A DNA stretch of 64,000 nucleotides from Paraglaciecola sp030730205. Its GTDB lineage: Bacteria; Pseudomonadota; Gammaproteobacteria; Enterobacterales; Alteromonadaceae. The stretch spans positions 1-64,000 of the forward strand of contig NZ_JBGQOM010000016.1 in the NCBI RefSeq assembly GCF_052119645.1, read 5' to 3'. Positions 1-8,021 of the stretch are shown here, in pieces. The notes under the pieces were generated by a model. That model made no database searches, was not told the origin of the DNA, and saw only the letters and a list, made by a program, of their open reading frames with translations. A program made the translations under genes and the position numbers. Numbering within the stretch: the stretch's first letter is position 1; each line of letters starts with the position of its first letter.

Positions 1-33
1 TGACCGTCTAGCGCTTTTATTACTTGATGTTTT

Positions 34-54
34 CATAAAGAAGTCCTCTTTATG
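34..54. repeat. 8-bp inverted repeat
   Basis: CATAAAGA and TCTTTATG form a perfect 8-bp inverted repeat around a 5-nt loop. It could be an operator half-site pair or a small hairpin near the end of whatever lies left of the window. The rest of positions 1-80 shows no gene I can support. Confidence 0.35.
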
Positions 55-80
55 TCAACTTATTTCAGGATGGGACAAGA

Positions 81-121
81 AGCAAAAAAAAAGCTAAGGA
101 TCAACCTTAGCTTTTTTTTGC
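81..121. terminator. Bidirectional rho-independent terminator downstream of uxuA
   Basis: The stem GCTAAGG/CCTTAGC closes a short loop. It is flanked by nine A on the left and eight T on the right, so it can terminate transcription in both directions. On the minus strand it lies just past the uxuA stop and ends that transcript. On the plus strand it would end a transcript coming from outside the window. Confidence 0.85.
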
Positions 122-135
122 TTCACTTGTATTCT

Positions 136-1326
136 TTAGTGATTTACAAACCGGCTAACAGTATGGATAACGCCACGAAGCTCGGCCAAGCCCTTCAAGC
201 GCCCCACATAACTGTACCCAGGTTTAACACCTGCTTGATGTAATTCGTCCTCAAGTAAATGACCATGATCGGGGCGCATTGGGATAGACAAGTATTCTCC
301 TCCGTCAGCAGCTTTATAACGACGTTTCTCTTCGTTTAGTAACGCTTCAACTAGACCTACCATATCATTATCACCGTCTAGATGGTCCGACTCGTAAAAT
401 GAACCATCAGCTTCACGGATCACGTTACGCAGGTGCACAAAATAAATTTTTTCACCGAAGTCGCGGGTCATTTGTACTAAGTTATTATCGCCTCTGGCAC
501 CATAAGAGCCGGCACACATCGTCAAGCCATTTGCTGGACTAGGGCATGCATCTAACAAAGCTTGTGCATCAGAAGCAGTAGAGACCACACGGGGTAAACC
601 AAATAACGAAAAGGGTGGATCATCAGGATGAATACACATTTTCGCGCCTACTTCTTCGGCGGTGGGAATAATAGCCTGCAAAAACAAAAATAAATTTTGT
701 CTAAAACCTTCTGTACCTAAATCAATAAATTGTTGAATGGCTGCACGGATACTATCACGGGTATAAGAGCCCTCGCCGCCAGGTAAACCAGCAATGATAT
801 TTTTCTCAAGTGCCTCACGCTCATCGTCATTCATATTCGAGAAGCGCAGCTCTGCTTTTTGTTTAACCTCATCAGAATAGCTCTCTACTGCACCAGCACG
901 TTTGAGTAAATACATGTCGTAAGCGGCAAAATCGGTCATTTCAAACCGCAGTGCATGACTATTATTTGGTAAACGGTACATCAGGTTAGTGCGTGTCCAA
1001 TCTACCACTGGCATAAAGTTATAACAGATGGTGTAAACGCCACAAGCTGCTGCATTTTTTATGGATTCTTTATAATTTTCAATAAGCTGGAGATAGTTTC
1101 CGGTCCGGGTTTTAATATCATTATGTACGGGAATACTTTCAATTACGGTCCAATCTAAACCAGCCTGCTCAATCATTCTCTTACGCTCAGCAATCGCTTC
1201 AACCGACCACACATCGCCTGTTTTCACCTCATGTAAAGAAGTGACTATGCCCGTCGCACCAGCCTGACGAATCTTTTGCAAACTAATCGAATCACTGGGT
1301 CCAAACCAACGCCATGTCTCAATCAC
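136..1326 (-). CDS. uxuA: Mannonate dehydratase UxuA
   Basis: This cytoplasmic enzyme (EC 4.2.1.8) dehydrates D-mannonate to 2-keto-3-deoxygluconate in hexuronate catabolism. The 396-residue length and collinear family motifs are typical: MIETWRWFGPSD at the N-terminus, CYNFMPVVDWTRT in the middle, CIHPDDPP and MRPDHGH near the metal site. The start is GTG at 1326; a strong Shine-Dalgarno GGAGGG sits seven bases upstream and decides it. The gene ends at a bidirectional terminator. Two GntR-like operator candidates lie upstream (1419-1433 and 1535-1549). The other uronate genes are not in the window and are probably to the left. It is not part of the mannan locus at 25-62 kb, which releases mannose rather than uronate. 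Confidence 0.95.
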   Translation of the reverse strand: MIETWRWFGPSDSISLQKIRQAGATGIVTSLHEVKTGDVWSVEAIAERKRMIEQAGLDWTVIESIPVHNDIKTRTGNYLQLIENYKESIKNAAACGVYTICYNFMPVVDWTRTNLMYRLPNNSHALRFEMTDFAAYDMYLLKRAGAVESYSDEVKQKAELRFSNMNDDEREALEKNIIAGLPGGEGSYTRDSIRAAIQQFIDLGTEGFRQNLFLFLQAIIPTAEEVGAKMCIHPDDPPFSLFGLPRVVSTASDAQALLDACPSPANGLTMCAGSYGARGDNNLVQMTRDFGEKIYFVHLRNVIREADGSFYESDHLDGDNDMVGLVEALLNEEKRRYKAADGGEYLSIPMRPDHGHLLEDELHQAGVKPGYSYVGRLKGLAELRGVIHTVSRFVNH

Positions 1327-1418
1327 GTAAATACCCTCCAGATAAATATAGAGCAGGCTAACTCCCCTGCACTAATGATAAACATTATGTTTTAGTTGAG
1401 TGAGTATACGGCAACAAA

Positions 1419-1433
1419 ATTGGCTTGACCACA
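1419..1433. promoter_or_regulatory. Putative FCD-GntR (UxuR/ExuR-like) operator 1
   Basis: ATTGGCTTGACCACA is an imperfect copy of the TTGGTnnGACCAA type palindrome bound by FCD-GntR regulators. It lies about 95 bases upstream of the uxuA start. The regulator itself is not in the window. Confidence 0.4.
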
Positions 1434-1534
1434 TTTCAACAATAATTCTATGGCAATTTTTAACTGCCCTTTATTGGCATAACTGGCAATATATGGCCTT
1501 GTCATAGTGATAAGCAGGGGTAATTGCGCCTAAA

Positions 1535-1549
1535 ATTGGCCTGACCAAA
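1535..1549. promoter_or_regulatory. Putative FCD-GntR operator 2
   Basis: ATTGGCCTGACCAAA contains TTGGCCTGACCAA, a better match to the FCD-GntR palindrome than the site at 1419. It lies between the ends of the 2H phosphoesterase gene and uxuA, so it most plausibly controls uxuA. Confidence 0.45.
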
Positions 1550-1560
1550 AGAGAAGCAAG

Positions 1561-2322
1561 TTATATTTTGGTTGATGACTGCGCCGGTTTTAGGGCAAGA
1601 GTATCCATAAGCACTGTCGTAGACTGGCTTTGATACCAATCATTTACCACTAAGGCCATATTTCTCACCCTTAATTGACCAAAATGGCGCTCTCGATTCT
1701 TCGCCAAAAACACCAGCAATTTATCAGGATCTTGTAAGCGCTGCTTAAACCTGAGCACGGTACTGTGTGCAGTTATTAAGGGATACCGCGCATCCATGCT
1801 GTGCGGTAAAGCACTTTTAGTAATGTGTTGGCGTAATTGGTCTCGTAACTGATTTAATGAATTATTACTGGGATAGCCGCACAACACGATACCGCTTTCA
1901 GACAAGGTTAAACCCGAAAACTCTATCGAAAATGGTGGCGTGTTTGCAACAATAGGCCGAATCAAGTCGATATAAGCGGCCTCATTTTCACCCGCTAATG
2001 TGTAATCCTCGATACAAGATAAAACCGACATCACCGTAACATGCAAATCGCTAGAAGGATAAGCGTACTGACCGGGCTCCACTTGACTAACCTCAGCTAA
2101 AAATTTCTGTATTGATTCACTTACAGGTGAGGTAATGCGGATCAGTAAAGTAATACCTCTTCGCGTGTCTGTTCTGCCGCTCAGGTATGGGTCGATTAAT
2201 ATCTCGTTGCGAGCAAGCAGAGGAGATGCGCCTTGCCACATATTGCGGTAAATCTGGGTAATCTCTTTATTTTCTGACATGTTCACACTCAGTAAAAAGT
2301 TCTTAGCCTGACTATTTGTCAT
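1561..2322 (-). CDS. 2H phosphoesterase superfamily protein (2'-5' RNA ligase / cyclic phosphodiesterase-like)
   Basis: The 253-residue protein carries the two HxT motifs that define 2H phosphoesterases: LHVTV with H94 and T96, and AHSTV with H186 and T188. Family members act on 2',3'- or 2',5'-linked nucleotides or RNA ends; the substrate here cannot be told. There is no signal peptide, so it is probably cytoplasmic. The ATG at 2322 has no clear ribosome site; ATG at 2280 (MSENKE) is a possible alternative that keeps both motifs. It appears monocistronic and ends upstream of the uxuA operators. Confidence 0.75.
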   Translation of the reverse strand: MTNSQAKNFLLSVNMSENKEITQIYRNMWQGASPLLARNEILIDPYLSGRTDTRRGITLLIRITSPVSESIQKFLAEVSQVEPGQYAYPSSDLHVTVMSVLSCIEDYTLAGENEAAYIDLIRPIVANTPPFSIEFSGLTLSESGIVLCGYPSNNSLNQLRDQLRQHITKSALPHSMDARYPLITAHSTVLRFKQRLQDPDKLLVFLAKNRERHFGQLRVRNMALVVNDWYQSQSTTVLMDTLALKPAQSSTKI

Positions 2323-2526
2323 AGTAAGGCGCTTTATTTAAAAAGCATATTCAAACAGTCACTCACTACAGAATTTGTTTGGTGTATTAACACCCATACC
2401 TAAGTATCACCTTGTAGATTTTTCAATCAATTTTAATAGGGTTTAATAGGTTCATCGAAACAGAGCAACTCAAACACTTTGTTTCAAACCTAAACCTAGC
2501 TACTTTACCTATTTGAGGAATTGACC

Positions 2527-2922
2527 ATGTTGAAAATCGTTAAAACTTCTATCGCTTTAGCCGCCGCTTCTTTCATTGTTGCTGGTAATGCTCATGCTGA
2601 TATCAACGAAGCACTACAAAACATCTGCACTATCGTGAAAGCTGACGATAAAGGCGAATTGCGTAAAAAAATGAAAATGGTCCAGTCTGACTACCGTTTA
2701 CAATTACAAGATTATTACTCAGGGATTTCATGTGGCGGTCAAAGCTTAATTCGTACGGCCATGTTAAACGGCGCAGTAGAAACCGGCACCTTGATGGTTA
2801 AGAAAATGCCTAAAGGTGACTTAAGCTCTCCAGAAGCTGACGGTAAAACCGTGGTGGCTTGGGCAGCTGAAAACGGCTTAGATAGCTCACCTATCGTTGC
2901 CGCATTAAACGAAAGGATCTAA
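2527..2922 (+). CDS. Secreted DUF3718 family protein, copy A
   Basis: This small protein (131 residues) has an N-terminal Sec signal peptide, charged MLKIVKTS then a hydrophobic stretch ending in GNAHA, which leaves a mature periplasmic or secreted domain of about 108 residues. Two cysteines, in NICTIV and GISCGG, could form a disulfide. DUF3718 is a family of unknown function known from Alteromonadales. GAGGAA six bases upstream selects ATG 2527 over the in-frame TTG at 2521. The encoded protein is identical to that at 17271. A terminator follows at 3036. Confidence 0.85.
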   Translation: MLKIVKTSIALAAASFIVAGNAHADINEALQNICTIVKADDKGELRKKMKMVQSDYRLQLQDYYSGISCGGQSLIRTAMLNGAVETGTLMVKKMPKGDLSSPEADGKTVVAWAAENGLDSSPIVAALNERI

Positions 2923-3035
2923 CAACAGTTACGAGATTAGCGCCGCGAGTTGCAATCTGTAAACTGCGGCTGCGAGCCTCGCTACTGATTAACCATTCAA
3001 CATGGTGGGTGAAGCGTAACACCTTCTCCTAAAAG

Positions 3036-3062
3036 AACGGCCTCAATTGGGGCCGTTTTTTT
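3036..3062 (+). terminator. Rho-independent terminator of DUF3718 copy A
   Basis: AACGGCC and GGCCGTT flank an 8-nt loop and are followed by a T tract. One base differs from the perfect palindrome seen in the second copy. Confidence 0.85.
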
Positions 3063-3064
3063 GT

Positions 3065-3478
3065 TTACTCTTGTGGCTGTGTCACTTTTTTACTAAACCA
3101 ATGACTCACTGCCCCTCCAATCATCATCGCTATCGCTAAGCCAATAAAAATAGGGACTTGAATACTGAGTTCGTCAAGATTTTGGGCAATCCAGCTGCGG
3201 ATAAATGGCAGAAATCCTATAGAAATTGCAATCACTACAGCACACGCAAAGGCAGCACGTTTTTTTGGCTCTGGATTGGCTCGACTGATCAAATGCACCC
3301 CAACAAAAAAACCAAGTAATACACCGATAGCGGTATACATCGGCCAGGTTTCTGAGCTTGTAAGAGCTTGGCTGAGCAAAGGAATTTCTCTTAAACCTTG
3401 GGGTAAACCCAATACCAATCCGGTAAATGCCCCAATAATCAGATCTTTGTTCACGTTCATCCAATAAGGTGCTTTCAT
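3065..3478 (-). CDS. Small membrane protein of unknown function
   Basis: This 137-residue protein has about four hydrophobic segments: residues 12-30 (LIIGAFTGLVLGLP), about 45-65 (YTAIGVLLGFFVGVHLI), about 74-92 (AAFACAVVIAISIGFLPFI) and about 108-128 (VPIFIGLAIAMMIGGAVSHWF). It is therefore probably an inner-membrane protein. I do not recognise a family. The ribosome site is weak (GGAG 13 bases upstream). It converges on the DUF3718 gene with two bases between its stop and that gene's terminator. Confidence 0.65.
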   Translation of the reverse strand: MKAPYWMNVNKDLIIGAFTGLVLGLPQGLREIPLLSQALTSSETWPMYTAIGVLLGFFVGVHLISRANPEPKKRAAFACAVVIAISIGFLPFIRSWIAQNLDELSIQVPIFIGLAIAMMIGGAVSHWFSKKVTQPQE

Positions 3479-3832
3479 TTATCTACTACTTCTCCAATCA
3501 CGTAAGTCACTTCTCCAAGCGAATGGCTAATTAGACCTAGAAAACGAATAGTCAATATCCTATAAAAAATATAAGGTTAAAAGCTATTGGTTTTTATAAT
3601 AATTAAATATTAATTAATAAAGTAAGCCAACAAGGTACTGCAGCCCCAATAAACGCTGCTTATGTGACAAAAAAGAATGAGTTATAACTAACAATACAAA
3701 TTAATTTTGCATATAAATTAAACTTTTTACCTAAACTTGGCGTCATACTCTCTGACAGCGTAGTGAACTGTCATTTAAAATCCCTGGACCGCAAAGTCGT
3801 AAACAGCTTTGCGGTTTTTTTATGCCTTGAAT
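3479..3832. other. 354-bp AT-rich gap
   Basis: No coding region is supported here. The only structure is at the right: a small hairpin at 3753-3773 and a strong plus-strand terminator at 3789-3820, treated separately as a possible small RNA. The left 200 bases are AT-rich and contain the upstream region of the minus-strand membrane protein. Confidence 0.5.
3722..3820 (+). ncRNA. Candidate small RNA with its own terminator
   Basis: A plus-strand terminator (CCGCAAAG/CTTTGCGG followed by seven T, 3789-3820) has no plus-strand gene before it within 700 bases apart from DUF3718, which already has a terminator. Just upstream is a second hairpin, TGACAG/CTGTCA at 3753-3773. Together these suggest a short structured transcript of roughly 90-100 nt. 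I find no convincing promoter beyond an A/T-rich TATAAA at 3712, so the 5' end is a guess. It matches no RNA family that I know. Confidence 0.3.
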
Positions 3833-4741
3833 TTATGGGACCAAGCAAATAAAAGCAGCAATATGCTTGTTGACGTTTTCAGGCTGTTCATGATGCAACC
3901 AGTGGCTCGCATCGGCAAATCGCTTAATCGCAAGGTCTGGCACATAGTCTTCTAGCCCGTTTAAAATAGCGTTTTCAAAGGCTTCATCCTGTTCGCCCCA
4001 TAACACCAAAGTAGGAATAGTAATGCGTATGTTAGGTATTTTGACACTTTGCAACGCGGCTAAGCCGTCGCTTTCCCTAATGAGTGGCGGGTGCTGGGGC
4101 ATCATGCGGTAATAAGCCAACATGCCCTCAACGGCTTGTGGTTGCTGCCATGCCGCTAAGTAGTTAGATTTTTCCTCCTCATTAAAAACAGCATAAGTGG
4201 TGCCAGCAAATACCATCTCCCTTAAAAATTCAAAATCATTCTTTTTGACCTGAGCGGGTCCATCTTTGGCTGTTAACTGGTGAATATAATGACTTTTTTG
4301 CTGCTGGCGGGGGTTGATGAACATTTCCCGAGTAAAGGTACTGGGATGGGCAGCATTGATAATAATCAGTTTAGTGAATAGCTGAGGATAAAACGCTACT
4401 AAGGGCCAGGCAATAGCACCGCCCCAATCATGGGCAACCAAGTACACGGGCTCATCCTGACGATGGGCTTGACACACTTCTTCAACAAACCGTGCCATAA
4501 AGGCAATGAGCTTTGGCAGTTGATAAAACGATGAGTCCAGAGGTTTATCACTCAAATTGTACCCTGGTAAATCTGGTGCGATTACCCGAAAGCCTTGAGA
4601 AAAATACTCGATTTGATGATGCCAACTGGCCCAATACTCTGGAAATCCATGAAGAAAAATAATGGTTCCACGAGGTTGAGGAGGGGTCGCTGCGACATAA
4701 TGCAATTTCACCCCATCGATATCAATATATTGATGTTTCAT
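3833..4741 (-). CDS. Alpha/beta hydrolase, epoxide hydrolase-like
   Basis: This 302-residue protein has the epoxide hydrolase fold signature. HGFPEYWASW forms the oxyanion region, AHDWGGAIAW carries the nucleophilic Asp, GEQDEAF the acidic residue after strand 7, and DASHWLHHEQPE the catalytic His. The Asp nucleophile and HGFPE motif favour an epoxide hydrolase over an esterase; fluoroacetate dehalogenase-like activity cannot be excluded. No signal peptide is seen. ATG 4741 has only a weak purine tract upstream. The gene is downstream of the acyl-CoA dehydrogenase operon but separated from it by a terminator, so it is probably transcribed alone. Confidence 0.8.
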   Translation of the reverse strand: MKHQYIDIDGVKLHYVAATPPQPRGTIIFLHGFPEYWASWHHQIEYFSQGFRVIAPDLPGYNLSDKPLDSSFYQLPKLIAFMARFVEEVCQAHRQDEPVYLVAHDWGGAIAWPLVAFYPQLFTKLIIINAAHPSTFTREMFINPRQQQKSHYIHQLTAKDGPAQVKKNDFEFLREMVFAGTTYAVFNEEEKSNYLAAWQQPQAVEGMLAYYRMMPQHPPLIRESDGLAALQSVKIPNIRITIPTLVLWGEQDEAFENAILNGLEDYVPDLAIKRFADASHWLHHEQPENVNKHIAAFICLVP

Positions 4742-4760
4742 TTAGCGTTCCTTGACACAA

Positions 4761-4811
4761 AAAAAAGGAAAAAAAAAGCGAATGACTCACAAATATTTGC
4801 CCGTCATTCGC
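4761..4811 (-). terminator. Rho-independent terminator of the beta-oxidation operon
   Basis: The stem GCGAATGAC/GTCATTCGC (4778-4786 with 4803-4811) has a long A-rich tract on its left, which reads as a T tract on the minus strand. It follows the acyl-CoA dehydrogenase stop. Confidence 0.85.
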
Positions 4812-4863
4812 CTTTACCTTTTAGCAATTTTTCAGCTAGTAGCGTCTAAAAAGCCAACCATTT

Positions 4864-6678
4864 CTAGCCTAAATAAAACATCTCTTGATCCATACTCATT
4901 AGGTTATCTGCGCCTGAATCCATTGATGAGACTAACGAACGAGTGCGGGTTAGCAAACGGTCAAAGTAGAACTTTGCTGTATGTAACTTCGCTTGGTAAA
5001 ATGCTTCATCACCAACACTGTTGCTGTAGTCACCTGCGTCGATTTTCTCCTGCGCGGTAACCGCCATTTTTAACCAAAAATATCCAACAGTGACATAACC
5101 TGAATACATCAAGTAATCCACTGAAGCAGCACCTAATTCCTCTGGATTTTTAGCTGCGCGCTGCAAAATATCACCGGTGATTTGTGCCCACTCATCACAA
5201 TGTTTATTGATCGAGTTAGACCACGCATTAAACTGGCTCTTGTCGCGAATACTTAAACAGTACTCCTTAATTTCTTGAATAAAGAGTTTGAGTAACTCAC
5301 CGTTTGAACCGGCAACTTTACGGGCCAGTAAATCAATAGCTTGAATACCTGTGGTACCTTCATACATTGTACAAATACGAGTATCACGGGCTAGCTGCTC
5401 CATGCCCCACTCTTTGATAAAGCCATGACCGCCGTATACTTGCATACCATAACTGGTTGTTTCTTGAGCAGTTTCTGTTAAAAACGCTTTTAAGATGGGC
5501 GTTAACAAAGCGAGTTTACCCTCACCCACTTGTTTAGCTTTCTCGTCATCTGAATACAAACCCACGTCCACTAACTTCATACAGTAAAGCGCCATTGCAC
5601 GCTCACCTTCACGCAAGGCCTTTTGCGTTAACAACATACGACGAACATCTGGGTGATGGATAATAGGATCAGCCGGGCCGCTTGGATTTTTTACGCCCGA
5701 TACAGAACGGAACTGCAAACGATCTTTGGCATAGCTTAACGCACCTTGGAAAGCCGCCTCTGTTGCTGCTAAGCCCTCTAAACCAGTACCGATACGCGCC
5801 ATGTTCATGAACGTAAACATGCAGTTTAAACCACGGTTTTCGGTACCGATTAAATAGCCTTTAGCGCCATCAAAATTGATCACACACGTGGCGCTGGCTT
5901 TGATCCCCATTTTATGTTCAATCGAACCACAGGCCACCGCATTGCGCTCGAGCTTTTCACCATTTGGACCTGCGTTAAACTTAGGTACCACAAACAATGA
6001 AATGCCTTTTGTACCGCTAGGTGCGTCAGGTAAACGCGCGATCACAATGTGCACAATGTTTTCTGAAAAATCATGCTCACCTGCAGAGATGAAAATCTTT
6101 GTCCCTGTGATGCTATAAGAGCCATCGCCATTTGGAACTGCTTTGGTTTTCAACATGCCCAAATCGGAACCACAGTGAGACTCAGTTAAACACATGGTGC
6201 CAGTCCACTTTCCTGATACCAAGTTAGTTAAATATTGTTTTTTCTGTTCTTCACTGCCGTGTGCTTTCAAGGTTTCCATGCAGCCATGGCTTAAACCGGG
6301 GTACATAGCCCAGCTATGATTGGCGCCAGAAAACCACTCAGCGATGATTGAGCCTAAAGAGTAAGGCAGAGCTTGGCCGCCAAATTCTTCGGGCTGAGTC
6401 ATTGAAGGCCAACCACCATCAACATACTGTTGATACGCTTCTTTAAATCCTGCGGGAGTGGTCACAACACCGTCTTTCCACACACAGCCTTCTTCGTCAC
6501 CACTGGCATTAATCGGCGCCAACACGTTTTCAGTAAATTTAGCCGCCTCAGAAAAAATCGCTTCAACCATATCGGGCGATGCGTCATCAAACCCATGCTC
6601 AGCATAATGTTTATCAAAACCAAGCAACTCGTTCATCACGAATAGTGCGTCTTTTTGTGGGGCTTTATAACCTTGCAT
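4864..6678 (-). CDS. Long-form acyl-CoA dehydrogenase (FadE / DmdC-like)
   Basis: This FAD enzyme introduces the 2,3 double bond in an acyl-CoA. At 604 residues it belongs to the long subgroup with an extra C-terminal domain, which includes DmdC (methylmercaptopropionyl-CoA dehydrogenase) and many uncharacterised FadE paralogues. Visible motifs are MCLTESHCGSDLG for flavin/substrate binding, and MYEGTTGIQ with the catalytic base at E440. The subgroup does not fix chain length. Upstream thiolase and bifunctional enzyme genes on the same strand make general fatty-acid beta-oxidation the best fit. AGAGGTAG lies just before ATG 6678. Confidence 0.9.
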   Translation of the reverse strand: MQGYKAPQKDALFVMNELLGFDKHYAEHGFDDASPDMVEAIFSEAAKFTENVLAPINASGDEEGCVWKDGVVTTPAGFKEAYQQYVDGGWPSMTQPEEFGGQALPYSLGSIIAEWFSGANHSWAMYPGLSHGCMETLKAHGSEEQKKQYLTNLVSGKWTGTMCLTESHCGSDLGMLKTKAVPNGDGSYSITGTKIFISAGEHDFSENIVHIVIARLPDAPSGTKGISLFVVPKFNAGPNGEKLERNAVACGSIEHKMGIKASATCVINFDGAKGYLIGTENRGLNCMFTFMNMARIGTGLEGLAATEAAFQGALSYAKDRLQFRSVSGVKNPSGPADPIIHHPDVRRMLLTQKALREGERAMALYCMKLVDVGLYSDDEKAKQVGEGKLALLTPILKAFLTETAQETTSYGMQVYGGHGFIKEWGMEQLARDTRICTMYEGTTGIQAIDLLARKVAGSNGELLKLFIQEIKEYCLSIRDKSQFNAWSNSINKHCDEWAQITGDILQRAAKNPEELGAASVDYLMYSGYVTVGYFWLKMAVTAQEKIDAGDYSNSVGDEAFYQAKLHTAKFYFDRLLTRTRSLVSSMDSGADNLMSMDQEMFYLG

Positions 6679-6770
6679 AAACTACCTCTTATGTTCTTTT
6701 ACTTATAAAAGCTGATAGGGGTTTATCAACTAATCATTTCATTGTGCTTTTTATTTCAAGCGAGCAGCGA

Positions 6771-7952
6771 CTAGAAAACTTCAAATAAACCCGCTGCGCC
6801 CATACCACCGCCAATACACATAGTACACACCACGTACTTGGCTCCACGGCGTTTACCTTCAATTAAGGCATGACCTACCATTCTGGCACCGCTCATTCCG
6901 TATGGATGGCCAATAGAAATAGCTCCACCATTTACATTGAGCAACTCGTCAGGAATACCCAATTTGTCACGGCAATACAACACTTGCACAGCAAAGGCTT
7001 CGTTTAGTTCCCACAAACCAATATCGTTCATGGTTAAGCCGTGTTGCTTTAATAGTTTAGGAATAGCAAACACGGGGCCAATGCCCATTTCATCAGGTTC
7101 ACAACCCGCGACAGCAATACCACGGTAGGCACCTAAGGGCGTCAAGTTTGATTGTTCAGCCAATTTGCCGTCCATAATGACACAAGCAGAAGCACCGTCA
7201 GACAATTGACTGGCATTACCCGCAGTGATCACACCACCTTCGATAACAGGTTTTAAACCCTGCAAGCCTGCTAAGGTAGTATCAGCGCGATTACCTTCGT
7301 CCTTACTCAGAGTGACTTCTTTGAAACTTTCTTCTTTGGTCTCTTTATTAAAGATCACTTGAGTAGCGGTGACTGGCACAATTTCATCGTCAAATTTTCC
7401 TGCTGCTTGGCCAGCTGCAGTGCGCATTTGGCTTCGTAAAGCATATTCATCTTGCAGCTCACGGCTAATACCGTAGCGTTTCGCCACAATTTCTGCCGTC
7501 TGTAACATCGGCATATAAATATCTCTGTGCTTTTTCACTAATGCAGGATCAACCATTCTGTGGGTATTCATGCTTTTGTTTTGCACCAAGCTGATAGAGT
7601 CTAAGCCACCGGCTACCATAATAGGCACATTGTCGGTAATGATGTGTTTTGCTGCTGTGGCAATGGCATACATACCTGAGCTGCATTGACGGTCTAAGGT
7701 CATTCCTGAAACAGAAACGGGTAAGTCACCTGCTAATGCAGCCAATCGACCTATATTCATACCGCCGCTGCCTTGAGTTAACGCACTGCCCATGATGACA
7801 TCATCAACACTGGCAGGATCAACACCGGCACGTTTAACGGCTTCGCGAATAGCGTGACCACCAAGGCTTGGTGCCTCTAAATTATTAAAAGCCCCTTTAT
7901 AAGCGCGGCCAATCGGCGTTCTGGCAGTTGAGACAATTACAGCTTCTTTCAT
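6771..7952 (-). CDS. Acetyl-CoA C-acyltransferase (thiolase)
   Basis: This 393-residue thiolase cleaves 3-ketoacyl-CoA with CoA, the last step of beta-oxidation. The nucleophilic cysteine is C90 in LDRQCSSGM. The His of GHPYGMSGAR and C379 of CTMCIGGGMG complete the active site. The length is normal. It lies between the bifunctional hydratase/dehydrogenase (70 bases upstream) and the acyl-CoA dehydrogenase (92 bases downstream), all on the minus strand, as one operon. A FadA-like or AtoB-like chain-length preference cannot be decided from the sequence. Confidence 0.92.
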   Translation of the reverse strand: MKEAVIVSTARTPIGRAYKGAFNNLEAPSLGGHAIREAVKRAGVDPASVDDVIMGSALTQGSGGMNIGRLAALAGDLPVSVSGMTLDRQCSSGMYAIATAAKHIITDNVPIMVAGGLDSISLVQNKSMNTHRMVDPALVKKHRDIYMPMLQTAEIVAKRYGISRELQDEYALRSQMRTAAGQAAGKFDDEIVPVTATQVIFNKETKEESFKEVTLSKDEGNRADTTLAGLQGLKPVIEGGVITAGNASQLSDGASACVIMDGKLAEQSNLTPLGAYRGIAVAGCEPDEMGIGPVFAIPKLLKQHGLTMNDIGLWELNEAFAVQVLYCRDKLGIPDELLNVNGGAISIGHPYGMSGARMVGHALIEGKRRGAKYVVCTMCIGGGMGAAGLFEVF

Positions 7953-8021
7953 AATATTTACTCTTATTTTATTACCAAGCTAACTGATTAACTTAGCGTA
8001 GGTTAACATTCTAAAATTGGA

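Larger units (their letters stand above)
2392..3064 (+). repeat. Duplicated segment, copy A (promoter, DUF3718 gene, 3'UTR, terminator)
   Basis: This segment is homologous to 17136-17802. The first 32 bases are identical between copies. I count 13 differences in the 135 bases before the ATG, two in the coding region (both synonymous), and small indels in the 3'UTR. The edges coincide with one complete transcription unit. No inverted repeats or target-site duplication mark it as a mobile element. Confidence 0.9.

Noticed and set aside
4864..6678. Firm assignment as DmdC of the DMSP demethylation pathway
   Set aside because: No dmdA, dmdB or dmdD is present; the neighbours are ordinary beta-oxidation genes and the subgroup is broad.
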